Shown: piece after piece, positions 8,303-15,888 of the stretch | Position numbering within the stretch: the first letter of the stretch is position 1 | Layout: each line of letters opens with the position of its first letter | From: a virus | Reading direction: 5' to 3' (one strand) | DNA length: 21,258 nt | IMG/VR virus record: IMGVR_UViG_3300045993_000184 | Coordinates: 1 to 21,258 of that record | Program-made: the position numbers and the translations under genes | Notes under the pieces: generated by a model | Told to the model about the DNA's origin: nothing | Database searches by the model: none | The model's input: only the letters and a program-made list of their open reading frames with translations

Positions 8303-8332
8303 ACAAGCATTCTATTGGTGATATAATAAATA
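8300..8332 (+). promoter_or_regulatory. Dual promoter: sigma70-like plus late-like box
   Basis: TTTACA (8300-8305) and a consensus TATAAT (8322-8327) are separated by 16 bases, a good sigma70-type promoter. The late-like AATAAATA (8325-8332) overlaps the -10 box. The promoter directly follows the terminator and precedes the omega-like gene, whose leader has the AAAGGAAT ribosome binding site seen after other promoters here. Both early/middle and late transcription of the omega-like and gp3-like genes is therefore possible. Confidence 0.7.
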
Positions 8333-8354
8333 AGTCACCACCAAAGGAATAAAG

Positions 8355-8558
8355 ATGCAAATTAAGAAACTTTCTCGCCATGACCAAGTAGACATGGGTA
8401 AGATCCGTGAAGCAGGTAATCTGTATGAAACAATCATCATTGCCTCAGCTCGTGCATATGAACTCCGTAAAGGTGCTCCCCCAAAGATTCATGACAATGA
8501 AGATCCTTTCAACTCTGGTGTCATGACTGCTCTCCTAGAAATTCAAGAAGGATTGTAA
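8355..8558 (+). CDS. RNA polymerase omega subunit-like small protein
   Basis: The 67-residue product resembles the conserved core of bacterial omega (RpoZ): hydrophobic YETIIIASARAYELRKG at residues 24-40 corresponds to the LVLVAARRARQM helix of E. coli omega, and VMTALLEIQEGL at 56-67 to its TVIALREIEEGL. It ends where the omega core ends, lacking the E. coli C-terminal tail. The omega N-terminal ARVT motif, which contributes to ppGpp binding in E. coli RNA polymerase, is not present; the phage protein instead begins QIKKLSRHDQ. Known omega binds beta-prime and helps RNA polymerase assembly. I infer that this protein may join or compete within host polymerase. It has its own promoter and sits between the capsid and gp3-like genes. 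The match is short, so homology needs structural checking. Confidence 0.6.
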   Translation: MQIKKLSRHDQVDMGKIREAGNLYETIIIASARAYELRKGAPPKIHDNEDPFNSGVMTALLEIQEGL

Positions 8559-8561
8559 GCT

Positions 8562-9038
8562 ATGGATTACAATATGCTAAAAAGCAATTCGTTTCAATTC
8601 TCTATTGAACGAATCCCAGAAACTGCATTTAGAGTCACTGCAGTGAATCTACCTGATATCTCAGTTCCTGCCCCAATGTCGGCCTCAGCTGCATCAAATC
8701 AATTCTTTCCAGGTTCGTCATCGGAATTCTCACAACTAAATGTTACTTTCCTAGTTGATGAAAATCTGCTGAACTATGAAGAAATCTATCGTTGGATTAC
8801 ACAACAGCGGTATGATATTGGATCTGAATTTGCAACGAAGAACATCCAAGAGGATAAGCTTGTATCCGATGGTACTTTGCTCACTCTTACGAATTCTTCC
8901 AACCCAAACCGAGTGATCAAGTTCTTTGATCTATTCCCAACATCACTTTCGGCTCTGAACTTCTCTACACAGCATCCCGATCCAATCCCGGTCGAGTGTA
9001 CTGCTACCTTCTACTTCTCAAGGTTCGTGCTAACATAG
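8562..9038 (+). CDS. gp3: Tail completion/tail tube-fold protein (gp3-like)
   Basis: The 158-residue protein has the features of the T4 tail tube-related family: an N-terminal strand (SFQFSIERIP), a VNLPDISVP turn, the central LNVTFLVDENLLNYEEIYRWI segment (about residues 59-80), and a C-terminal CTATFYFSRF strand. The FLVDEN plus aromatic helix pattern is typical of gp3, the protein that caps the tube and stabilises the sheath before head joining. Its position after gp23 and before uvsY matches cyanophage-type gene order for gp3. It is distinct from the 181-residue gp19 earlier in the window, so there are two tube-fold proteins. An alternative is a baseplate tube initiator of the gp48/gp54 type, but those are longer. 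The gene begins 3 bases after the omega-like gene. Confidence 0.65.
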   Translation: MDYNMLKSNSFQFSIERIPETAFRVTAVNLPDISVPAPMSASAASNQFFPGSSSEFSQLNVTFLVDENLLNYEEIYRWITQQRYDIGSEFATKNIQEDKLVSDGTLLTLTNSSNPNRVIKFFDLFPTSLSALNFSTQHPDPIPVECTATFYFSRFVLT

Positions 9039-9040
9039 AT

Positions 9041-9068
9041 TTTACTTAGATCTAAATCAATTTATAAT
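9041..9068 (+). promoter_or_regulatory. Promoter of the uvsY-nrdJ operon
   Basis: TTTACT (9041-9046) and a consensus TATAAT (9063-9068) are spaced by 16 bases. The spacer holds a perfect 10-base palindrome TTAGATCTAA (9046-9055), a possible operator. The start point would be near 9075, about 23 bases before the uvsY start. No terminator separates this operon from the upstream gene, so read-through also enters it. Confidence 0.65.
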
Positions 9069-9096
9069 GAAGTAATGAACACTAGATTTAGGTAAA
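9041..9096 (+). promoter_or_regulatory. Hairpin able to hide the uvsY ribosome binding site
   Basis: TTTACTTAGATCTA (9041-9054) can pair over all 14 positions (12 Watson-Crick, 2 G-U in RNA) with TAGATTTAGGTAAA (9083-9096), which ends one base before the uvsY ATG and holds its ribosome binding site. The 28-base loop contains the TATAAT box. Only RNA begun upstream would contain both arms; RNA begun at the local promoter lacks the 5' arm. Confidence 0.65.
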
Positions 9097-9097
9097 C

Positions 9098-9538
9098 ATG
9101 CTAACTAATGAAGAACTGATGGCCGAATGGGCTATCGATTGTAAGATAGATCAGCTCAAGCTATCCGAGAGAATGTCATCCCACCCGATTCGGCATTCGA
9201 AATATCTTACATTCCTCCAAACATACAAGATTCGCCTTCGGACACTGTCTCTGAAATACATGCAGAGACGGCAACTTATGACGAAATACTATAATGGGGA
9301 AATGGACGAAGCTGAACTCATTGCTAATGATCTGAAGCAATATCTATACAAGAAACCTCTGAAGTCCGAGATGGAAACTATCTTGGACGCTGATAGCTCT
9401 CTGCAACTTATCAAAGAGAAGATTCTATACACCGAGACTATGGTTCAGGCTTGTGAAAGCATCCTCAAGGATATTGGCAATCAATACTACTTGTTTAAAT
9501 CCATTGTCGACCAAAACAAATTTTTATCTGGAGTCTGA
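9098..9538 (+). CDS. uvsY: UvsY recombination mediator
   Basis: The 146-residue protein matches T4 UvsY (137 residues), which displaces single-strand binding protein and loads the UvsX recombinase on single-stranded DNA. The recognisable pattern runs from the N-terminal acidic helix (EEWAID type) through IDQLKLSERMSSHPIRHSKY, a tyrosine/glycine segment (KYYNGEMD, about residues 64-71), then KKPLKSEMETILDADSSLQL (89-108), corresponding to YEKSEMKTVLSADKDVLKV in T4, and a C-terminal helix ending in a short hydrophobic tail. It is the first gene of an operon with uvsW, primase and nrdJ. Translation may be blocked in read-through mRNA by the 9041-9096 hairpin. uvsX is not in this window. Confidence 0.88.
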   Translation: MLTNEELMAEWAIDCKIDQLKLSERMSSHPIRHSKYLTFLQTYKIRLRTLSLKYMQRRQLMTKYYNGEMDEAELIANDLKQYLYKKPLKSEMETILDADSSLQLIKEKILYTETMVQACESILKDIGNQYYLFKSIVDQNKFLSGV

Positions 9539-9540
9539 GC

Positions 9541-9816
9541 ATGAATAAAGGCGCAATAGCCATAGCAAATGAACTTCTGTACCAATCTTCCGGAGCACAA
9601 AGAAACATGATGCTTGATTGGTTAGAGAACAATGTCAAAAAGCAAGTAATGTACACAAATAACTCCGATATTACCTACATCATTGGTGAATCAGAACTTT
9701 TTGACGAGCCAGTGTTCAATGGAAAATATCCTGTGTACCACATGTTATTTGATCTTCAAGACCGAACAGATCTTAAAATCTCTGTATACAAGACTGTGTC
9801 TAAAATCTACGTATGA
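9541..9816 (+). CDS. Hypothetical protein between uvsY and uvsW
   Basis: A 91-residue protein that I do not recognise. It begins two bases after the uvsY stop and its stop overlaps the uvsW start (ATGA), so it is a bona fide operon member translated with its neighbours. The N-terminal third is helical (AIAIANELLYQSSG), and the C-terminal half has alternating hydrophobic residues (YPVYHMLFDLQ, LKISVYKTVSKIYV) suggesting beta strands. No cysteine pairs, signal peptide or nucleotide-binding motif are visible. T4 also has small genes of unknown role around uvsY and uvsW. Its placement suggests an accessory role in recombination or replication, but that is context only. Confidence 0.75.
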   Translation: MNKGAIAIANELLYQSSGAQRNMMLDWLENNVKKQVMYTNNSDITYIIGESELFDEPVFNGKYPVYHMLFDLQDRTDLKISVYKTVSKIYV

Positions 9817-11300
9817 GTGATATTGTAGTAACAAAGCACAACGAGTCTTTTGTACGAGTTAAGTGTGATCCGGATATAGCCCGGGAAATCTCAGATACCT
9901 ACACATTTGAAGTACCGGGAGCAAAGTTCTCGCCGATGTACAAGATGGGTCGTTGGGACGGAAAAATCCGCATCTTCAATCTAGGACCAAGAACTCTGCC
10001 ATACGGTTTGGTTGCAGAACTCAAGAAATTTGCTGAATCACGTTCATATTCTATTGAGATAGATATTCCCGAGCATACCGACGTTGGACTCACATATAAA
10101 GACATCCAGGATTTTGCCGGAACTCTGGGCATTGAGAAACGAATTCCACCAATTGAGATTCGTGACTACCAAATCAATGGAGCATACCAAGCACTAAAGA
10201 ATAAACGAGCAATCCTCCATGCAGCTACCGGAGCAGGAAAGTCTCTAGTTCTTTTTATCATTTGCCGATACATAGTGGATGAACTTCAGATGCGTGTGCT
10301 GATTGTTGTGCCTACAATTTCTTTGACCTCTCAGATGAAGTCAGATTTTGCAGACTACGCTTCTGGTACCGATTGGTCAGCAGATGACAATGTACATTGT
10401 ATTACAGCAGGCGTAGATAAAAATATCAAGAAGCCTATCACAGTTTCTACTTTCCAATCTATCTATAAGATGCCATCTGAATGGCTGAATCAGTTCGGTG
10501 CTATGATTGGAGACGAAGGCCATAAAATTGTAGCAAAAACTATCACGGGCATCTATGAACGTGCAACTGATGTTGAGTACAAACTTGCCTGTACTGGAAC
10601 TCTTCATGATATGAAATGTAACCTTCTAGTAATGAAGGGCATCACAGGTGAAGTGTATGAAATTGCTACCACTGCAACTCTGATTGAGAACAAACAACTG
10701 GTGCCACTTACAATCAAAGCAATCATTCTAAACCATCCACCCGAAGTCGCTAAGGCTATGAAGAAGGTTGATTATGACACGGAGATAAAGTACATTGTGT
10801 CTAACTCGAATCGGAACAAGTTCATTGCAAAACTTGCTTCTCAGTGTAGGGGAACGACTCTGGTACTCTTTAGATTCGTAGAACTCCAGGGTGAAGATCT
10901 ATACAAGTTAGTGTGTGAAAAAGCACCCGATAGAAATATCCACTACATCGACGGCACAGTCACAGGTAAGGACCGAGAGCTCATTCGGCATTCAGCAAAT
11001 AAAGGTGAAGATGACATTATTGTAGCCTCGTATGCTGTGTTTTCTACTGGTGTCAATCTACCTGCTATCGAGAACATCATTTTTGCTCACCCAGCAAAAT
11101 CTGCTATCACAATCATTCAGTCTATTGGCCGTGGTCTTCGTCTCAAAGAAGGCAAGGACAAATGCATACTGTATGATATCTCAGACAACATGACATTCGG
11201 TAAGAAGGCAAATATCTCATACCGACATCTCGGCGACAGACTCGGGACCTATACTCGAGACGGTTTCACATACACAATCATAAATGTGAATTTTAAATGA
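9813..11300 (+). CDS. uvsW: UvsW DNA/RNA helicase (SF2)
   Basis: The 495-residue protein matches T4 UvsW (502 residues), an ATP-dependent helicase that unwinds R-loops and branched DNA, rewinds forks and helps switch from origin- to recombination-dependent replication. The N-terminal domain (about 1-110) has the GRWDGKIRIFN motif of the UvsW DNA-binding domain. Helicase motifs follow: Q-like IRDYQ (116-120), Walker A ATGAGKS (138-144), Ia VVPTISL (165-171), II DEGH (234-237), III TGT (261-263) and VI QSIGRGLR (436-443). All are intact. It overlaps its upstream neighbour by an ATGA and is followed closely by the Sm-like gene. Confidence 0.95.
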   Translation: MSDIVVTKHNESFVRVKCDPDIAREISDTYTFEVPGAKFSPMYKMGRWDGKIRIFNLGPRTLPYGLVAELKKFAESRSYSIEIDIPEHTDVGLTYKDIQDFAGTLGIEKRIPPIEIRDYQINGAYQALKNKRAILHAATGAGKSLVLFIICRYIVDELQMRVLIVVPTISLTSQMKSDFADYASGTDWSADDNVHCITAGVDKNIKKPITVSTFQSIYKMPSEWLNQFGAMIGDEGHKIVAKTITGIYERATDVEYKLACTGTLHDMKCNLLVMKGITGEVYEIATTATLIENKQLVPLTIKAIILNHPPEVAKAMKKVDYDTEIKYIVSNSNRNKFIAKLASQCRGTTLVLFRFVELQGEDLYKLVCEKAPDRNIHYIDGTVTGKDRELIRHSANKGEDDIIVASYAVFSTGVNLPAIENIIFAHPAKSAITIIQSIGRGLRLKEGKDKCILYDISDNMTFGKKANISYRHLGDRLGTYTRDGFTYTIINVNFK

Positions 11301-11314
11301 AAGGTGAATCCTTA

Positions 11315-11713
11315 ATGCCCGAACAAACTAAAATCAACTACCCATGCTTTGCTGTGAAACTCATGACTGGGGAGACACTTCTTACTGGTCCAATGTACAT
11401 TGAAGCCGGACTTATGCATTTCCTAGCACCGGTGAGAATAAATTTTACTTCCATGGTTTTTGATGGTAAAATTGTAACACAATACGTTCCACAGCTGTAC
11501 CAACCATTTGGAGACAATAAATATATCCCCATCGTGGCAGATCATGTGATCTCTATCCTCAAGGCTTCCGAGTCTGATGCTAGATTCTACAAAAATTGCT
11601 ACAATGCTCTAATTATGGAAGAAACGCGGCGGCTATTGATGCTTGACTCCATCATGAATGGAGTCGACTTTGCTGACAAAGATATTATGAGTGCTCCCAC
11701 CGTTATACAATGA
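11315..11713 (+). CDS. Sm-like (Hfq-related fold) small protein, putative
   Basis: The open frame can begin at 11297, but only the ATG at 11315 has a good ribosome binding site (AAAGGTG at 11300-11306, 8 bases upstream), so I call a 132-residue product. The N-terminal half resembles the Sm fold: FAVKLMTGETLLTG, then GLMHFLAPVRI, and later a YIPIVADHVISI strand, the order of Sm1 and Sm2 strands in small phage Sm-like proteins. The C-terminal part is helical with RRLLMLDSIM. Proteins of this kind in T4-like marine phages have been proposed to bind RNA, but no binding residue can be verified here. The stop overlaps the primase start (ATGA). Function is inferred; the gene itself is secure. Confidence 0.6.
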   Translation: MPEQTKINYPCFAVKLMTGETLLTGPMYIEAGLMHFLAPVRINFTSMVFDGKIVTQYVPQLYQPFGDNKYIPIVADHVISILKASESDARFYKNCYNALIMEETRRLLMLDSIMNGVDFADKDIMSAPTVIQ

Positions 11714-12738
11714 ATGATGATTATTTCCTGCAAGTTTCATATGCTAAAATTCTAGGGTCCAGGTTAGAAAGATTCCGGATCAAAAAAGAATCTCCATTTT
11801 TGGCCGCTGCACGGTGTCCAGTCTGTGGTGATTCTGCTAAGGTAAAGACAAAGACTCGTTTCCAGATCTATGAGAAGAATCATGACCTGAACTGTCTATG
11901 TTTTAATTGTGGTCTGTCAACGACTCTAACAAGTTTTCTAAAGATACATTTCAAACAACTATTCGATGAATTCTTATTTGAAAAATTTAGACACAATGCA
12001 CCGGCACCTAAAAAAGAATTTGTACCCCAGAAGGTAACATATGAAAAGAAACAGACATGTGAAGCAGAATTAGATCTTCCGTTGGTCTCAGACCTACCAG
12101 ATGATCACTTTGCCAAGCAATACATTAAGTCACGCCAGCTCCCAGCCTATCCATTCTATTACGCAGACAAATTTTATGAATACTCTTCCCAGTTTAATGA
12201 CACCTTTGAATCAAACAAACGAGACGAAGCCCGTATCATTATTCCTTTCTTCGATAGAGCCGGGAAGATCTTCGCGTACCAAGGACGAGACCTCTCTGAC
12301 AAATCAAATCAGAAATATGTCACAGTCAAAATCAACGAAAAGACGCCTCTGCTATTTGGTTTCGAGCGCCTTGATTTAAATAAACCCATAACCCTAGTAG
12401 AAGGTCCCTTGGACTCGTTGTTCATAGAAAATTGTATAGCTTCTGTGAACGCGTCTCTTGCGACTACCGCTACTTGGTTTCTAAAAGGAACGAAAATTTC
12501 AGGTGACTTGCTCACCGTAGTACTAGATAATGAGCCTCGCAATAAGGCAGTCGTGAAGGAATATGAAAAAGCAATTGACTCAGGATTAAAAGTAGTAATC
12601 TGGCCAAAAGCTGTTGATCAATACAAAGACATAAACTCAATGATTATGAATAAGATAGACCCCGTAGCCCTTATAAAGAGGAATACCTACAAAGGTTTAG
12701 TTGCAAATTTAAACTTTAATGAATGGAAGAGAATATAA
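11710..12738 (+). CDS. gp61: DNA primase (gp61 family)
   Basis: The 342-residue protein equals T4 gp61 in length. It makes RNA primers for lagging-strand synthesis together with the gp41 helicase. The N-terminal zinc-binding domain shows CPVC (Cys36, Cys39) and CLCFNC (Cys62, Cys64, Cys67). The TOPRIM domain has the catalytic glutamate in LVEGPLDSLF (Glu231) and the acidic LDNEPRN motif (Asp273). Between them lies a FFDRAGKIFAYQGRDL segment typical of phage DnaG-like primases. It overlaps the upstream Sm-like gene by four bases and is followed after 2 bases by nrdJ. Codon use is slightly more AT-rich than in the structural genes. Confidence 0.93.
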   Translation: MNDDYFLQVSYAKILGSRLERFRIKKESPFLAAARCPVCGDSAKVKTKTRFQIYEKNHDLNCLCFNCGLSTTLTSFLKIHFKQLFDEFLFEKFRHNAPAPKKEFVPQKVTYEKKQTCEAELDLPLVSDLPDDHFAKQYIKSRQLPAYPFYYADKFYEYSSQFNDTFESNKRDEARIIIPFFDRAGKIFAYQGRDLSDKSNQKYVTVKINEKTPLLFGFERLDLNKPITLVEGPLDSLFIENCIASVNASLATTATWFLKGTKISGDLLTVVLDNEPRNKAVVKEYEKAIDSGLKVVIWPKAVDQYKDINSMIMNKIDPVALIKRNTYKGLVANLNFNEWKRI

Positions 12739-12740
12739 AC

Positions 12741-14966
12741 ATGGTACAAGAACAAGAACATTCGGGCAATCTGATGCTGGCTGAATCAAAATTTTATATG
12801 GGTTACTCACGGTGGGATGAGGTAAATTCAAGATATGAAACGTGGGAAGAATCCGTAGCCCGAGTTATGAACATGCATAGACAAAAGTATGCAGACAAGA
12901 TGACTCCAGAATTAGAAGTTGCAATGAACTATGCTCAAGAAGCATATACCGAAAAACTTGTTCTTGGTGCCCAACGTGCTCTACAATTTGGTGGCGATCA
13001 AATCTTTAAGCATGAATCTCGTATGTACAATTGCTCTGTTTCTTATGTTGACCGTCCAGCATTCTTCAACGAATGCATGTATCTTATGCTCTCGGGTTGT
13101 GGAGTCGGTTTCTCTGTCGGCAAGAAACGTATTGACAAACTTCCTTCTATTGCTCGCCGGTCACAGAAGAAGGCAAAGATCTATCAGGTGCCAGATTCTA
13201 TTGAAGGTTGGGCTGAGGCATTTGGTGTTCTGCTAAGTTCATATTTCACTGAGGGTGCAACTCACCCCGAGTTCCGTGGTTGCCAGGTTCACTTTGACTT
13301 TACAAAGATTCGCCCTTCTGGTGCCAAAATCTCTGGTGGTTTCAAGGCTCCAGGCCCAGATGGACTACGAGCGGCTTTGGTCAAATGTGAAGATGTGTTG
13401 GAAAACCTGCTTGAAGAGAAGCCTATCACAAAACTGAACTCGATCACAGCCTACGACTTCGTGATGCACATGTCCGATGCCGTACTTTCTGGTGGTGTTC
13501 GCCGCTCAGCAACAATCTGTGTCTTCGACAAAGATGACCATGATATGCTGAAGGCAAAGACCGGTGATTGGTTTATTACCAACCCACAACGTGGTCGTTC
13601 TAACAATTCAGCTCTCATTATCCGTGACGAACTGACCCGTGATGAATGGCATCAAATTATGAAGTCGGTCAAGGACTTTGGTGAGCCAGGATTCATCTTT
13701 GCTGAATCCGATGACTTCATGTGGAATCCTTGTGTAGAAATTGGTATGCTTCCACAAACCGAAGATTACGTGTCTGGCTTCCAATTCTGCAACCTTACAG
13801 AGATCAATGGTCGCAAATGTATAGATAAGGCTACGTTCCTCCGTGCTTGCCGTGCATCTGCAATTCTTGGTACTATCCAGGCTGGGTATACAAACTTCAA
13901 ATATGTTTCTGAAGCTACTCGTAAAATCACAGAGCGCGAAGCTCTCATCGGTTGCTCTATTACCGGTTGGATGAACAATCCAGACATCTTGTTTGACAAA
14001 CAAAACATGATTGAAGGTGCTACACTGATCAAGGAAGTCAATGCTCAGATGGCCGACATTCTTGGTATCAACCATGCTGCTCGTACTACCTGTGTGAAAC
14101 CATCTGGTAATGCTTCTACCCTATTGGCTTCGGGTTCTGGTATTCATGGTGAGCATGCTGAATTGTTCTTCCGTCACGTGCAGATGAATGTGAACGACGA
14201 AGTCGCAAAGCATATCCAGGCTATCAATCCAAAGATGGTAGAAAAATCAGTCTGGTCACCAAACGGCACAGATGTAGTTGTAGCATTTCCTATCATTACC
14301 AAGCCTGGTTCTAAGTATAAATCCGAGTTGCTTGGTGTGAAACAACTTGAGTACGTAAAACTTGCCCAACAGTACTGGGTAGAATATGGCACCAATGTAG
14401 AATTATGTGCCCATCCAAAACTCCGGCACAATGTTTCTAATACTATCACCGTAGATAACTGGGATGAAGTAGAACAATACTTGTTTGACAACCGCCAATT
14501 CTTTGCTGGTGTCTCACTTATGGCAGGGTCAGGCGACAAGGCATATGCTCAGGCACCATTTACTGAAGTGCTAACGTTTGAGAAGATCGTAGAACTGCAT
14601 GGTGAAGGTTCACTATTCGCGTCAGGTCTAATCGTAGAGGCGTTAAGAGCTTACAATGAGAACCTTTGGCTCGCTTGTGATACATTGGTCGGTAAGGGTC
14701 TTAAATTGTCTACGGAATCGGAAGATTTGCTGAAACGTGACTGGATTCGCAGAGCTACCAAGTTTGCCTCCAACTACTTCAAGGGTGATTCGGACTCCAT
14801 GATTGCATGTCTCAAAGATTGCTACAATTTACACAAATGGTCCAACATCAACCGTTCTATGTACCACATCGACTTCTCTAAGGAACTACAAGCTCAACAG
14901 TATGTTTCTGTAGATTCTCTTGCCGGTGCTGCATGCAGCGGAGGTACTTGTTCCGTAGAATTTTAA
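12741..14966 (+). CDS. nrdJ: Class II (B12-dependent) ribonucleoside-triphosphate reductase
   Basis: The product converts ribonucleotides to deoxyribonucleotides using adenosylcobalamin. With the start at 12741, supported by GGAAGAG (12725-12731), it has 741 residues, close to the 739 of the Lactobacillus leichmannii monomeric enzyme; a 12723 ATG lacks a ribosome binding site. Active-site residues by this numbering are Cys98 (YNCS), Asn329, Cys331 and Glu333 (NPCVE), and Cys350 (FCNLTE). The C-terminal redox pair is Cys732 and Cys737 in CSGGTCSVEF. T4 itself has a class I enzyme, so this marks an aquatic-type phage whose host makes or imports B12. No intein or intron interrupts it. Its last bases overlap the convergent endonuclease gene. 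Confidence 0.95.
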   Translation: MVQEQEHSGNLMLAESKFYMGYSRWDEVNSRYETWEESVARVMNMHRQKYADKMTPELEVAMNYAQEAYTEKLVLGAQRALQFGGDQIFKHESRMYNCSVSYVDRPAFFNECMYLMLSGCGVGFSVGKKRIDKLPSIARRSQKKAKIYQVPDSIEGWAEAFGVLLSSYFTEGATHPEFRGCQVHFDFTKIRPSGAKISGGFKAPGPDGLRAALVKCEDVLENLLEEKPITKLNSITAYDFVMHMSDAVLSGGVRRSATICVFDKDDHDMLKAKTGDWFITNPQRGRSNNSALIIRDELTRDEWHQIMKSVKDFGEPGFIFAESDDFMWNPCVEIGMLPQTEDYVSGFQFCNLTEINGRKCIDKATFLRACRASAILGTIQAGYTNFKYVSEATRKITEREALIGCSITGWMNNPDILFDKQNMIEGATLIKEVNAQMADILGINHAARTTCVKPSGNASTLLASGSGIHGEHAELFFRHVQMNVNDEVAKHIQAINPKMVEKSVWSPNGTDVVVAFPIITKPGSKYKSELLGVKQLEYVKLAQQYWVEYGTNVELCAHPKLRHNVSNTITVDNWDEVEQYLFDNRQFFAGVSLMAGSGDKAYAQAPFTEVLTFEKIVELHGEGSLFASGLIVEALRAYNENLWLACDTLVGKGLKLSTESEDLLKRDWIRRATKFASNYFKGDSDSMIACLKDCYNLHKWSNINRSMYHIDFSKELQAQQYVSVDSLAGAACSGGTCSVEF

Positions 14967-15838
14967 TTTCTAATTTTTGATAAAATGACGTATCCGGATT
15001 TATTCTTTTTGTTTGTTATGCCGGATACGTTATTATCTCTATAGAATTTAGACAAATTACCAACTTCTATGATTTTCCCAGCTGGGGTTAATAATTTATA
15101 TGTCACAACCGATCTTGTATAGTTTGTATGAGATTTTTCTGCATAGCCCAAAACATATCCCTGTGCCAAAGCTTCATTTAAATTTATCAAATCAATTCTA
15201 GCATTCTTATTAAGAAAATTGTGCATCCAAATAGATTCTTTGGAAATCCATGCATTGCTTATAGATTCTTTCCATTGATCAAATTCTTCTTGGTGCATAA
15301 ATTCTTTGATAGATTTACCATACATAGAATTTTTATCACCAAAATTTCCATATTTTAAACTTTTTTCTTCTGGGCTCATTTCCGACATTAGTAGTTCAAG
15401 AGTGCTTTTGCGCTTCAATTTGCTTTCTTTTGTTTGATGTTTCCCTGGATTTTGATCTGATTTCATCCGCTTACTAGCAGATTCTCTAGATTTTTGGGTG
15501 CGGCCGGCATTCCCTAAGAATTTTGTCTTACCTTTAGGTGGTTGCACTGCCATATTTAGAATTAATGGATTTTTAAAATTTTCTAAAATTAATTCTTGTT
15601 CAAAAACATAGGCATCATATGGATCAAAGAATTCCGCAAGGATCATAGTATTGAATTGTTCAAATCTAGGTTTAACTATATCCGAACTAGTTTTGTACTT
15701 CAAAATATCTTTATGAGAAGGTAGATTGAGTTTATTTGATGTTCTACTTCCTATATAAAATGTACCATTTTCTTTGTGGGTACATAGATAAACATAGGGT
15801 AGAATTTTTTCAGATGAATAAATATCTGTGCTGGTCAT
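14963..15838 (-). CDS. GIY-YIG homing endonuclease with NUMOD modules
   Basis: This 291-residue protein is on the opposite strand from almost everything else. The GIY-YIG catalytic domain has YVYLCT (residues 15-20), TFYIGSR (26-32) and a downstream glutamate in YVFEQELI (80 or 82). A NUMOD3-like DNA-binding module, GDKNSMYGKS, is at 167-176, then a WMHN...IDLINLNEALAQGYVLGY element (204-232) and a C-terminal module TYKLLTPAGKIIEVGNLSKF (246-265). A ribosome binding site AAGGAT precedes the start. The gene is visibly AT-richer (20 G+C in the 60 bases 15241-15300, against 29 in 1861-1920), a sign of separate origin. It is inserted directly at the nrdJ 3' end, overlapping it by 4 bases without disrupting it. 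Confidence 0.88.
   Translation of the reverse strand: MTSTDIYSSEKILPYVYLCTHKENGTFYIGSRTSNKLNLPSHKDILKYKTSSDIVKPRFEQFNTMILAEFFDPYDAYVFEQELILENFKNPLILNMAVQPPKGKTKFLGNAGRTQKSRESASKRMKSDQNPGKHQTKESKLKRKSTLELLMSEMSPEEKSLKYGNFGDKNSMYGKSIKEFMHQEEFDQWKESISNAWISKESIWMHNFLNKNARIDLINLNEALAQGYVLGYAEKSHTNYTRSVVTYKLLTPAGKIIEVGNLSKFYRDNNVSGITNKKNKSGYVILSKIRN
14984..15034. repeat. Inverted repeat (14-bp arms) at the nrdJ/endonuclease convergence
   Basis: AATGACGTATCCGG (14984-14997) pairs with CCGGATACGTTATT (15021-15034), including one G-T pair, around a 23-base loop. It lies 18 bases after the nrdJ stop and inside the 3' end of the opposing endonuclease gene. It could act as a terminator or mRNA-stabilising hairpin for nrdJ, but no clear U tract follows on either strand. 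Confidence 0.6.
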
Positions 15839-15888
15839 ATAGATCCTTAACTTGACTAGCAGGAACTGAGAATTCCGTGGTTACCATC

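Noticed and set aside
11297-11314. Upstream ATG for the Sm-like gene
   Set aside because: No ribosome binding site upstream; AAAGGTG inside the extension serves the ATG at 11315.
12723-12740. Upstream ATG for nrdJ
   Set aside because: It overlaps the primase gene and lacks a ribosome binding site, whereas 12741 follows GGAAGAG and gives the usual family length.
13608-14075. 155-residue minus-strand frame inside nrdJ
   Set aside because: Antisense to conserved active-site codons; no start signal.
12741-14966. Possible intein or intron in nrdJ, because homing genes lie next to it
   Set aside because: The reading frame is continuous, family length is normal and all active-site motifs are in place.
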